Source: Thiorhodococcus minor
Lineage (GTDB): Bacteria > Pseudomonadota > Gammaproteobacteria > Chromatiales > Chromatiaceae
Reading direction: 5' to 3'
Length of the DNA: 64,000 bases
Assembly (NCBI RefSeq): GCF_010820565.1
Contig: NZ_JAAIJQ010000028.1
Span: 1-64,000, forward strand
In this document: positions 12,720-23,823 of the stretch, piece after piece
Layout: every line of letters begins with the position of its first letter
Numbering within the stretch: the stretch's first letter is position 1
Translations under genes and position numbers: made by a program
The notes under the pieces: generated by a model
What the model saw: the letters and a program-made list of their open reading frames with translations, nothing else
What the model was told of the DNA's origin: nothing
Databases searched by the model: none

Positions 12720-13445
12720 AGATTCGAAGCGTGACGGAGAAGGTCTGACCGTGAGCAGGTGCTGCCGCGACTGTTCTCTGCGTTCGAACAAGGGGACCAG
12801 TCCACCACACGCCAATACGGCGGCACAGGCCTGGGGCTCGCCATTACACGTCGATTGGCCCGCTTGATGGGCGGGGAGGCCGTCGAGCAGGTGCGCGTTG
12901 GCGAATATCCGCTCATCCTGCTGGACATCGGGATGCCCCGAATGGCCGGACTGGAGGCCGCACGCGTTATCCGTACCATGCCGCACGCGCGTAATCAGCC
13001 GATCTAGGCGATGACAGCCAATGTCTTAACCAAGGATCGTCAAGCCTGCCTCGCGGCAGGAATGAACGACAATGTCCCGAAACCGGCGAGGCCGCAGGAG
13101 CTCGAAGCAACCCTGCTGCGCTGGCTCATGCAACCGACACCTGAGCCGGCCGCAGAGCGATCGGCAACGCCGCCGGCACCCGCCTCCTCAGAGGCGTCTG
13201 CCAATGCTGTCGACGTGCAGCCTGAAGTCGAAGCAAGAGAGGGGGTCCTAAGCCAGGTCACCGCGCCGCTTGCAGCTTGCGACAGGGCAGCGCTGTCAGC
13301 CCGCAATAGGCACGCCGCACTGCTGAAGGACATCCTCGGAGACGACTTCGCTCGCTTCATGCGCTGTGTCGACGCCTTTGCCCTGGAATCGGCCCTGCAA
13401 ATCCTAGAGATCAAGACAAGCGAGGGAACGAAACCAGGAATCTGA
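12720..13445 (+). pseudogene. Decayed hybrid histidine kinase, C-terminal part
   Basis: One reading frame contains an ATPase fragment ([40 protein letters not shown]) joined directly to the middle of a receiver domain ([23 protein letters not shown]), so roughly 100 residues between them are gone. A TAG at 13005-13007 interrupts the receiver just before [21 protein letters not shown], where functional receivers continue without a break. After the stop the same frame continues to 13445, with [18 protein letters not shown] and a tail that may be an HPt remnant. Another stop (12732-12734) closes the frame upstream. Two stops plus an internal deletion indicate a dead gene. Confidence 0.78.
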
Positions 13446-14058
13446 CCCGGTATCCTGCGGGAAAGTCCGCATGGGTCGCTACTCCAGCTAGTTGGCCTTA
13501 CTCTGGCGGTATCCCCCCAGTGCCGGCAGCAACCGGACCCTCTCCAGCCTCACAAGCACCACCTTGCGCCCTTGTTGCGCTTGGCTCGAAATGCTCGGAG
13601 CAGCGACTGGGTCATGCTTGGCCTTGCCTGAGCCACCTATCCCAACCTGGACGCCTCCGCCCCGGAGCTGTCGAAATCTGGGCGACTTCGTGCTTCCGCT
13701 GCCAACGTCTGGCTCGGTCGAGGCGCTACGCCAGCGTATCCGAGACGCTACCCCTCTTCGTTCAACAGCTGAATCCCATTCCTGGCAGATTCCAACCCAA
13801 AGCTGACTGCGCGTCTGGTCACAAAGCTGCCATAGATCCAAGCGCCGAGCCGCATTCATGCGCATACTTGACGCATCACTTCGGCGGCAGGAGTGGTTTC
13901 GGCCCGCCGCCATCGGAGGGTGCACAGGGGCTGCAAGGAATGCCTTTCTACGCCAACGGCCGGCGACATGTGCAGTATTGCCGCCGCGCGTGCAGAGTCT
14001 TGGCGCATAGGCCCCGCGACACTGTCTTGAAAGCGTAAGACGAGCGAGAAGAAGAACA
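13446..14058. other. Intergenic region before receptor cluster
   Basis: These 613 bp hold open frames on both strands, none with recognisable motifs. They must contain the promoter of the 14059-21240 gene set. The last ~20 bp (GAGCGAGAAGAAGAAC) are purine-rich and provide the ribosome binding site for the first TonB-dependent receptor. No clear -35/-10 pair or Fur-like box was seen. Confidence 0.45.
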
Positions 14059-16128
14059 ATGACTGTTAGTTGCAGCTTGAAGGCGCGGAGGCGCAGCGTC
14101 TTTCTCCCGATCTTGCCAGGGCTGGTGCTCGCGCTTTCAGTGAGCTGGGCAGCGCTGGCCAATGACCTCACCGATCTGAGCCTCGAGGAGCTCGCGAGCC
14201 TTGAAGTGACCTCAGTCGGCAAGAAGGCGCAGCCGCTCAGTGAGGCGGCCGCGGCGATCTTCGTGCTCAGCGAATCGGACATTCGCCGCAGCGGCGCTAC
14301 CTCGATCCCGGAGGCGCTGCGGATGGTCCCCGGCATCAGCGTCAAGCGCCTCGACGCCAACAAGTGGTCCATCGGGGCACGCGGTTTTGGGGGGCGCTTC
14401 TCCAATAAGCTGCTGGTCCTGATCGATGGCCGAACGGTCTACACGCCAAGCTTCTCCGGCGTCTACTGGGAATACCAGGACGTCATGCTCGCCGATCTCG
14501 ACCGCATCGAAGTCATTCGCGGGCCGGGGGCGACGCTTTGGGGTGCCAACGCGGTCAACGGCGTCATCAACATCATTACCAAGTCGGCGGCCGAGACCCA
14601 GGGCGGTTTGCTGATCGCAGGTGTCGGCAGCGAAGAGCGCGCGCTCGTCAGCTTGCGCTATGGCGGCGAGATCGCGCCGAAGACCTCCGGGCGCGTCTAT
14701 GCCAAGTACAATGATCGCGACGACCTGGTCACCATCGACGGCGACGATGGTAAGGATGCCTGGGATCTCGGCCAGGGCGGTTTTCGCGTCGACTCGACCT
14801 TGGCATCCGGCGACCGGATGACGCTTCAAGGCGATGTCTACCGAAGCAATCTGCGTCAGCAGGTCGAGGTGGCCGATCCGTTCTCGCCGGCGAGCCTAGT
14901 CCGTGCCGTCGATGACCATGTCGATGCCGAGGGCTGGAATCTGCTGGGACGCTGGCAGCGCGCGCTCTCGGTGACATCGGACATGACGCTGCGGCTCTAC
15001 TACGACCATTCCGAGCGCACGGAATACTATGTCAGGCAACGCCACGATACCCTCGACCTGGACTTCCAGCAGCGTACGCAGCTCGCTGCCAGACAGGATG
15101 TGGTATGGGGACTCGGCTATCGTCGTATCGAGGACAAGATTGGTGCGACAGACGTCATCGAGATGCAGCCGACCAGAGACAGCCGCAACCTCTGGAGCGG
15201 CTTCATCCAGGACGAGATCGCGCTCATTCCCGATCAGCTGGGTCTGACCCTGGGCTCCAAGTTCGAGCACAACGCCTACACCGGCTGGGAGATACAGCCC
15301 AATCTGCGTCTGCTCTGGAAGGCCAGCGAGCGGACCACGGCCTGGGGGGCGGTCTCCCATGCGGTACGCAGTCCCTCGCGCGGCGAGACCAGTGCGAAGG
15401 TCTGGGGACGGGCCACGAGCACGGGCGCCGCCGCGCCCTATCCTCAGGTCCTCCTTTACCAAACCGCGGGCAACAGCGCTTTCGAATCCGAGACCATGAC
15501 GGCCTACGAGCTTGGCTTGCGCACCGCCGCATCAAGCCGGCTGAGTCTGGATCTCGCCCTCTTCTACAACGACTACGACGATCTCCGTGCCAATCTCATC
15601 GATCCATCCGCAATCGAGGCTACAGCGGACGGCTACCTGCTCCTCGACTTGCCTTTCGTCAATGCAGGCAATGGGCAGAGCTACGGACTGGAGCTCGCTG
15701 CCGAGCTGCAGGCGCTGTCCTGGTGGCGGCTGGCCCTCGCCTATAGCTATCTCGAGCTGACGCTGGATGCCGGCATCGCCAAGGTGGACGACGGTCTGGC
15801 GACCGGCTCAGTCTCGGATCCGCGCCAGACCCTCTCGCTGCGCTCACTCATGAATCCGCGCGCGGACATCGACCTCGACCTCTGGCTGCGCTACGTGGAC
15901 CAGAGCTATCCGGTCCTGAATACTGGCCCCTACGCCCTCGAGCGCATCCCTGGCTATTGGGAGCTCGACCTGCGTCTCGCCTGGCGCCCGCAGCCGCATG
16001 TGGAGCTGGCCCTGGTGGGGCAGAACCTGCTCCATGCGTCGCATCAGGAGGGCTATGCCGACGCCTTCGGCGCGTTGCCGCTGGAGGTCGAGCGCGGGGT
16101 CTATGCCTCGCTGCGGATCGCCTTCTAG
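14059..16128 (+). CDS. TonB-dependent receptor 1
   Basis: The 689-residue outer membrane protein has a signal peptide (about 1-34, arginines then VLALSVSWAALA) and a plug domain (about 50-170; SGATSIPEALRMVPG, VLIDGRTVY, IEVIRGPGATLWGANAVNGVINI). A 22-strand-type barrel follows, ending in a terminal phenylalanine, the usual barrel-assembly signal. Right after the signal peptide is LSLEELASLEVTSV, a segment shared with the second receptor at 23824. No classical TonB box is obvious. It starts a tight run with a YfiR-like gene 2 bp downstream and a CHASE8-like kinase next, so a sensory role is more likely than siderophore or cobalamin uptake; no ABC transporter, tonB or exbBD genes are close. 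Confidence 0.88.
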   Translation: MTVSCSLKARRRSVFLPILPGLVLALSVSWAALANDLTDLSLEELASLEVTSVGKKAQPLSEAAAAIFVLSESDIRRSGATSIPEALRMVPGISVKRLDANKWSIGARGFGGRFSNKLLVLIDGRTVYTPSFSGVYWEYQDVMLADLDRIEVIRGPGATLWGANAVNGVINIITKSAAETQGGLLIAGVGSEERALVSLRYGGEIAPKTSGRVYAKYNDRDDLVTIDGDDGKDAWDLGQGGFRVDSTLASGDRMTLQGDVYRSNLRQQVEVADPFSPASLVRAVDDHVDAEGWNLLGRWQRALSVTSDMTLRLYYDHSERTEYYVRQRHDTLDLDFQQRTQLAARQDVVWGLGYRRIEDKIGATDVIEMQPTRDSRNLWSGFIQDEIALIPDQLGLTLGSKFEHNAYTGWEIQPNLRLLWKASERTTAWGAVSHAVRSPSRGETSAKVWGRATSTGAAAPYPQVLLYQTAGNSAFESETMTAYELGLRTAASSRLSLDLALFYNDYDDLRANLIDPSAIEATADGYLLLDLPFVNAGNGQSYGLELAAELQALSWWRLALAYSYLELTLDAGIAKVDDGLATGSVSDPRQTLSLRSLMNPRADIDLDLWLRYVDQSYPVLNTGPYALERIPGYWELDLRLAWRPQPHVELALVGQNLLHASHQEGYADAFGALPLEVERGVYASLRIAF

Positions 16129-16130
16129 AC

Positions 16131-16706
16131 ATGCCCCCTCTGCGCACGGTCAGCCCGACGCAAACGGCGGGGCCATCGGTCCCGCGGCTTCTCCCGTCCT
16201 TGCTGCTGGCCCTCTTGCTCATCGCGGACGTGCGCTGCTTCGGGGCGGACGAGTCGGAGGTCGAAGTCGCGTATCTCTACAATTTCAGCAAGTTCGTCGA
16301 CTGGCCCGCCGACCGGCTGAGGTCGAGAAGCGACTCGCTCCTGGTCTGCGTCTACGGGCGCGCATCGATCGGTCCCGCGATCGCGTCGATCGACGGCAAA
16401 CGGGCTCGGGGACACCGGCTCCGCGTCATCGAACGTGCTCGGGGCGAATCGTTGCGCGCCTGCCATATCGTCTATGTCGCCGCTTCGGAGGAACCCTACC
16501 TCGCGCCCGTACTGCGCAGTCTCGCGGGAGAGGGCGTCTTGACCGTGTCGCGCATCCCAGGCTTCGCCGCGAACGGCGGGATAATCGGCTTCGTCGCTCA
16601 GGAGAGGCGACTGCGCTTCGAGATCAATCTGGCACGCGCGCAGGCAAGCGGACTCTATATCAGCTCGCAGCTGCTGCAGCTGGCCACGCGCGTGATTCGG
16701 GAGTAA
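16131..16706 (+). CDS. YfiR-like periplasmic protein 1
   Basis: This is a 191-residue exported protein with a hydrophobic signal (about 18-38) and the YfiR/DUF4154 signature AYLYNFSKFVDWP at 47-59. Cys73 and Cys111, 38 residues apart, match the spacing of a disulfide pair in Pseudomonas YfiR. In Pseudomonas this family is a periplasmic repressor that binds the CHASE8 domain of the diguanylate cyclase YfiN. Here the neighbour (6 bp downstream) is a histidine kinase with a CHASE8-like periplasmic domain, so I infer that this protein gates that kinase, possibly in response to the receptor encoded 2 bp upstream. The start at 16131 follows the receptor stop directly. Confidence 0.85.
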   Translation: MPPLRTVSPTQTAGPSVPRLLPSLLLALLLIADVRCFGADESEVEVAYLYNFSKFVDWPADRLRSRSDSLLVCVYGRASIGPAIASIDGKRARGHRLRVIERARGESLRACHIVYVAASEEPYLAPVLRSLAGEGVLTVSRIPGFAANGGIIGFVAQERRLRFEINLARAQASGLYISSQLLQLATRVIRE

Positions 16707-16712
16707 CAGGCG

Positions 16713-19070
<2,358 letters not shown>

Positions 19071-19080
19071 GTCCATCGAC

Positions 19081-21240
19081 ATGAGCGAGAGAGAGATAAC
19101 CTCGGACATCCAGGTGCTGGTGGTGGACGACGATCGACCCTCGCGCTTCTTGCTCGTTGCCGCACTGAGACAGGCGGGCATGGCGGTACGCGAAGCCGAC
19201 GACGGCCAAGCGGCGCTCGACATCATCGCCGAAGCGCCGCTGCCAGATCTCGTGCTGCTCGACGTCCTCATGCCGGTGCTCGATGGCTTCTCAGCTTGCC
19301 GCCGGATCCGCGCCCTGCCAGGCGGGGCGCATCTGCCGGTGCTGATGATGACGGGACTCAATGACGAGGCGTCGATCCTGCGTGCCTACGAGGTCGGCGC
19401 CACCGATTTCGTCGCCAAGCCAATCACCTTCACCTTGCTGATTCACCGCATCCGCTACATGGTCCGCGCGGGCGCGCTCACCGAGGCCTTGGCGGAGAGC
19501 CAACATCGGCTGGCGACCGCACAAGGCCTGGCGCGCATTGGACACTGGGAGTGGGACATCGATAACGACGTCTGGACCTGGTCAGCGCAAGCACTCGAGA
19601 TCATCGGCGCGGATCCCGCGGATGCGCGCCGAACACCCGCGCCCTTGCTCGAGCGGATCCCCACGCGTGAGCGCGGCCGCCTCAGCAGCTGGCTGCTCCG
19701 CGTTCAGGCCCAGCGTGAGGGCGCGGAGCTGAGCCACGCCGTCGTCGGCATGGACGGCGCAGAGCGGCACCTGCGCCAGTTCGTCGCGCCCTACGGCACA
19801 TCGGGGGGATCCAAGAGCCGACTCTACGGCGCTGTTCAAGACATTTCGCGGATGCATGAGGCTGAGGCGCATATTCACCGCCTCGCTTACTACGATAGCC
19901 TCACGAAGCTGCCCAACCGCGTCTATTTCCTCAGCCACCTCGAGCAGACGCTGGAGCTGTCCCAACGCTACGGGCGCTTGGGCGCCTTGCTGTTTCTCGA
20001 CCTCGACAACTTCAAGCAGGTCAATGACTCCCTCGGCCACCACTACGGCGATTGCCTGCTGCGCGAGGTCGCCGAGCGTCTGCTGGGCTGCCTGCGCGCG
20101 AGCGACCTGGTGAGCGCGATCCCCGGCGCCGATGCGCGCCATCAGCTCGCCCGGCTCGGTGGGGATGAGTTCGCGCTGCTGCTGCCGGAGATCCGCGCAG
20201 GCGAAGACGCGGCCCGCGTCGCCGAGCGCATCACGGCGGCGCTGAGCCGTCACTTCTCCTTGGATGGCCATCAAGTGGCCGTCACGCCAAGCATTGGCAT
20301 CACGCTTTTCCCGCGTGACGGTCTCTGTGCGGATGACCTGCTGCGCAACAGCGACATGGCGATGTACCAGGTCAAGCGCGGGGGCAAGAACGCCTACAGT
20401 TTCTACGACACGGCCCTCGACCGGGCGGCCCGCCGGCGCATGCAGGTCGAGCAGGCCCTGCGCCAAGCAATCGAGGAGGAGACGCTCGCGGTGCACTTTC
20501 AGCCCCAAATCGACCTGCGGACCGGTGCCGTCAAGGGGCTGGAGGCACTACTGCGCTGGCGACATGCAACGCTCGGGGAAATCCCGCCCGGCGAGGTCAT
20601 TCCGATCGCCGAAGAGACCGGGCTCATCATGCCGCTCGGCCATTGGGTGCTGCGCCACGCCTGCGAGCAGCTCGCGGCGTGGCGGCTCGGTGGCACGCCC
20701 GTCGCGCGCATCGCGGTCAATGTCTCGGCCAAACAGTTCGTCCAGCCCGGGTTCCCGGGCCAAGTCCGAAACGTTCTCGACGACACGGGCATCGAGCCGG
20801 ACGCGCTGGAGCTGGAGCTGACCGAGAGCGTCCTCATGAGTCAGGCCGAGGCCTCCATCCGCGCGCTCGAGGCGCTCCGCGGCATCGGCGTGCAGATCGC
20901 CATCGACGACTTCGGAACCGGCTATTCGAGCCTAGCGTATCTCAAGCGCTTTCCGATCGATCGGCTCAAGATCGACCGCCGTTTCATCGAGAACATCGAC
21001 CATGACCGTGATAATGCGGCCATCGCCCAGGCTGTGATGGGAATGGCGATGACCATGTCATTGCACGTGACCGCCGAGGGGGTCGAGAGTCCCGCGCAGC
21101 TGCGCTTCTTGAGTCGGCATTGCTGTGACGAGGCGCAGGGATTCTTGTTCAGCAAGGCCGTTCCAGCGCGCGATGTGCCCGCCGTGCTGGCGCGGGTGCG
21201 AGAGACCTTCGAGCTGGCCCTGGGATCGCCGCGAGCATGA
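19081..21240 (+). CDS. REC-PAS-GGDEF-EAL response regulator
   Basis: The 719-residue cytoplasmic protein begins with a receiver (Asp61 in LLDVLMPVLDG), then a PAS-like segment (about 145-260; LARIGHWEWDID), a GGDEF domain with an intact GGDEF at 360-364, and an EAL domain with E488-A-L. EAL metal and catalytic features are visible (IAVNVSAKQF, LELELTES, IDDFGTGYSS, LKIDRRF, TAEGVES). It could make and break c-di-GMP; the net direction would be set by phosphorylation. It is the only c-di-GMP enzyme in the receptor/YfiR/kinase block and sits last in the first run of genes, 10 bp after kinase 1, making it the most likely output of one or both kinases. Confidence 0.92.
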   Translation: MSEREITSDIQVLVVDDDRPSRFLLVAALRQAGMAVREADDGQAALDIIAEAPLPDLVLLDVLMPVLDGFSACRRIRALPGGAHLPVLMMTGLNDEASILRAYEVGATDFVAKPITFTLLIHRIRYMVRAGALTEALAESQHRLATAQGLARIGHWEWDIDNDVWTWSAQALEIIGADPADARRTPAPLLERIPTRERGRLSSWLLRVQAQREGAELSHAVVGMDGAERHLRQFVAPYGTSGGSKSRLYGAVQDISRMHEAEAHIHRLAYYDSLTKLPNRVYFLSHLEQTLELSQRYGRLGALLFLDLDNFKQVNDSLGHHYGDCLLREVAERLLGCLRASDLVSAIPGADARHQLARLGGDEFALLLPEIRAGEDAARVAERITAALSRHFSLDGHQVAVTPSIGITLFPRDGLCADDLLRNSDMAMYQVKRGGKNAYSFYDTALDRAARRRMQVEQALRQAIEEETLAVHFQPQIDLRTGAVKGLEALLRWRHATLGEIPPGEVIPIAEETGLIMPLGHWVLRHACEQLAAWRLGGTPVARIAVNVSAKQFVQPGFPGQVRNVLDDTGIEPDALELELTESVLMSQAEASIRALEALRGIGVQIAIDDFGTGYSSLAYLKRFPIDRLKIDRRFIENIDHDRDNAAIAQAVMGMAMTMSLHVTAEGVESPAQLRFLSRHCCDEAQGFLFSKAVPARDVPAVLARVRETFELALGSPRA

Positions 21241-21427
21241 TGAGGCGTGGAGGCGGCCCTAATGATGTGTGCCATGGGCGTGCAAGCGCGCAACCTGCCT
21301 TGGCCGGCTTGAATGCTCCATTGCCGACGCGTCTGCAGCGCAAGGGCTCCACGACGCCTGCTCTGGTCTTCGGAGAAGGGCGCCAGAATGGGCGTGCAGC
21401 GGGGCGCGCCAACCGAGATGACGTGCG

Positions 21428-23737
21428 ATGAGCCAACTCATTCGAAGACTCCCGATCCGCCTAAAGATGATCGCCATGGTCGTTGGCGTCAGCGGCCTGG
21501 TGCTGATCCTTGCCACCCTCGCCTATGGCGCCGCCGAGCATCGTGCGCAGCGCGCGGGCATGACTGCCTCGGCCCTTGCCCTGACTCGGGTCTTGGCGCT
21601 CAATGCCTCCGCTGCCGTGCTGTTCGATGACAACGAGACTGCCCGCGAGATCCTGGCTGCGCTGAGCGCCCATCCAGATGTCCTGGCCGCTTCGATCTCA
21701 GCTGCCGATGGCGTGCGCGCGACCTACGCCAAAACGGGTGCCGATCCGGCGTCCTTTGAGGAAGCGACACGCAGGTCATCCACGGCCGCGATGGAGCAAC
21801 CGGACGTGCGCTTCCACGCGCGCCATTTGGTGGTTCGCCAGCCGATCCAAGTTGGCCAACGCATGGTCGGCTTCATCGATCTGCGCTTCGACTTGGCACC
21901 GCTGCGAGCCGGCATACAGCGACGGGCTGTGATTGCCGTCGCGGTGCTTGCCATCGGACTGCTGGCGGCCTACCTGCTCGCCTCGAGGCTCCAGCAAATC
22001 CTTTCCCGACCGCTGGTCTCGCTGATGCGCACCATGGACGAGGTCTCGCGAACCGGCGATGCCGGGCTGCGTGCCCCCGTCCTCGGAGAGGACGAGCTTG
22101 GCACCTTGACGCAAGGCTTCAATGGCATGCTCGCGCAGATCCAGAAGCACGATGAATCACTGACTCAGGTGATGGCGGACCTGCAGATCGCCAAGGAGGC
22201 CGCCGAGTCGGCAAGTGCCGCCAAGTCGAGCTTCCTGGCGGTAATGAGCCATGAGATCCGCACGCCGATCAGCGGCGTGCTTGGCATGACTGAGCTGCTG
22301 CTCAAGACGCCATTGAGCAGCGCCCAGCGGCGTCTGGCCGACTCGGCACATCGCTCGGTGCTGAATCTGCTCGCCCTGATCAATGACATCCTAGACTTTT
22401 CGCGCATCGAGGCCGGGCGGCTGGAGCTGGAGCATTCGCCCTTCGATCTGCGTCAAGTCCTCGGCGATGCGCTGGTCATCCTGCAGGCTTCGGCGCACAG
22501 CAAGGGCATCCGGCTCGAAGCCCACCTCGAGCCGAGCACGCCCTGCGCGCTGATCGGAGACGCCAACCGTCTGCGCCAAGTGCTGCTCAACTTGGGCGGC
22601 AACGCGGTGAAATTCACCGAAGCGGGAGGGGTCAGCATCCGGCTCAGCGCGCACCCGCAGGAAGACGATCGGATCTGCTTGCAGGGAAGGGTCGAAGATA
22701 CTGGGATCGGCATCGCTCAAGACGCCCTGGTCGGCATCTTCGAGCAGTTCAGCCAGGCCGATAGCTCGACCTCGCGGCGCTTTGGCGGCTCCGGCCTTGG
22801 GCTACCCATCGCGCGCAAGCTGGTCCGTTTGATGGGCGGCGAGATTCGCGTCGAGAGCACACCGGCGCGCGGGTCGACGTTCTCTTTCGATGTCTCGCTG
22901 CAGCGCGATCCGGCGCCCGCGAAGATGGTCGAAACCAGAGGTGTCGACTCGGCGCCGGAGGGATTCGCGGGTCACCTCTTGGTCGCCGAGGACAACCCGA
23001 TCAATCGGCAGCTGGTCGAAGAGATGCTCGCCTGCCTGGGCTGTCGCGCGACCCTGGTCGGCAATGGCCGCGAGGCCTGCGAGCGAGCGCTCGCGGAGTC
23101 CTTCGACCTCATCCTGATGGATTGCCACATGCCGGAGATGGACGGCTTCGACGCGGCTCGATGCATTCGCGCTGCCCAGCCCGCCTCCCGCCAGACGCCG
23201 ATCGTAGCGGTCACCGCCGATGTCCAGGAAGAGGTCGCGGAAAAGTGCGCTCAGGCGGGGATGGACGCCTATCTGAGCAAGCCCTTCAGCTTGCGGCAGC
23301 TCAAGCAGACTCTGGACAGGTTCCTTGCGGCCCCAAAGCCAACGACTGGCCAGCGCCCAGTGCCCCCAGGGCAAGTCGTTGATCGCCAGTCGCTCCTCGA
23401 TTCGCGGGTGATCGCGGAGATCCGCGCAATGCAGCCGGCGGGACAGACGGGGCTCTTCGAGCGCTTGAGCGAGGCCTTTCTGGGCGATACGCGACCGATG
23501 CTGAAGCGCGTCCGCACGGCTTGGGAGGACGGCGACCTCCAACAGCTGCGAGAGGCCGCGCATCGCATCAAGTCCGGCGCCGCGAACCTCGGTGCACTGT
23601 CTTTTTCCCGACAATGCGCCGAGCTCGAGCGCCTTGCCGCCGAAGGCCGCATCCCGGATGGGGAGGCGCGGGTTCGCCAGCTCGAGACTGACTATGAGCG
23701 TGTGGCGGAGGCCTTGCGGCGGGAATGCGCGACATGA
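21428..23737 (+). CDS. CHASE8-like hybrid histidine kinase 2
   Basis: The 769-residue sensor mirrors kinase 1: membrane segments near 15-35 and 160-180, a CHASE8-type periplasmic domain ([20 protein letters not shown]), HAMP, HisKA (His275 in [10 protein letters not shown]), ATPase ([29 protein letters not shown]), receiver (Asp565 in [11 protein letters not shown]) and HPt (His712 in [12 protein letters not shown]). It is clearly a paralogue of the gene at 16713 but well diverged. A 187-bp gap upstream may carry its own promoter. Unlike set 1, here the kinase comes before its receptor and YfiR-like genes, and no receiver output gene follows, so it may share the REC-PAS-GGDEF-EAL protein. Confidence 0.91.
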   Translation: MSQLIRRLPIRLKMIAMVVGVSGLVLILATLAYGAAEHRAQRAGMTASALALTRVLALNASAAVLFDDNETAREILAALSAHPDVLAASISAADGVRATYAKTGADPASFEEATRRSSTAAMEQPDVRFHARHLVVRQPIQVGQRMVGFIDLRFDLAPLRAGIQRRAVIAVAVLAIGLLAAYLLASRLQQILSRPLVSLMRTMDEVSRTGDAGLRAPVLGEDELGTLTQGFNGMLAQIQKHDESLTQVMADLQIAKEAAESASAAKSSFLAVMSHEIRTPISGVLGMTELLLKTPLSSAQRRLADSAHRSVLNLLALINDILDFSRIEAGRLELEHSPFDLRQVLGDALVILQASAHSKGIRLEAHLEPSTPCALIGDANRLRQVLLNLGGNAVKFTEAGGVSIRLSAHPQEDDRICLQGRVEDTGIGIAQDALVGIFEQFSQADSSTSRRFGGSGLGLPIARKLVRLMGGEIRVESTPARGSTFSFDVSLQRDPAPAKMVETRGVDSAPEGFAGHLLVAEDNPINRQLVEEMLACLGCRATLVGNGREACERALAESFDLILMDCHMPEMDGFDAARCIRAAQPASRQTPIVAVTADVQEEVAEKCAQAGMDAYLSKPFSLRQLKQTLDRFLAAPKPTTGQRPVPPGQVVDRQSLLDSRVIAEIRAMQPAGQTGLFERLSEAFLGDTRPMLKRVRTAWEDGDLQQLREAAHRIKSGAANLGALSFSRQCAELERLAAEGRIPDGEARVRQLETDYERVAEALRRECAT

Positions 23738-23823
23738 GTGACAGCGCCTCGCATGCCTTGGCTCAAGCCTGTTCCGCCGGCCGTCGGCCGGACTGGCCTA
23801 AGCCCATTCAGGATGCCAACTCT

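Noticed and set aside
9006-13007. Recoded stop codons (TAG read through) in the two receiver remnants
   Set aside because: Both regions also have frameshifts or internal deletions, so decay explains them; there is no sign of a recoding signal.
14059-16128. Siderophore or vitamin B12 uptake locus
   Set aside because: No ABC transporter, periplasmic binding protein, tonB/exbBD or biosynthesis genes are near; the neighbours are signalling genes.
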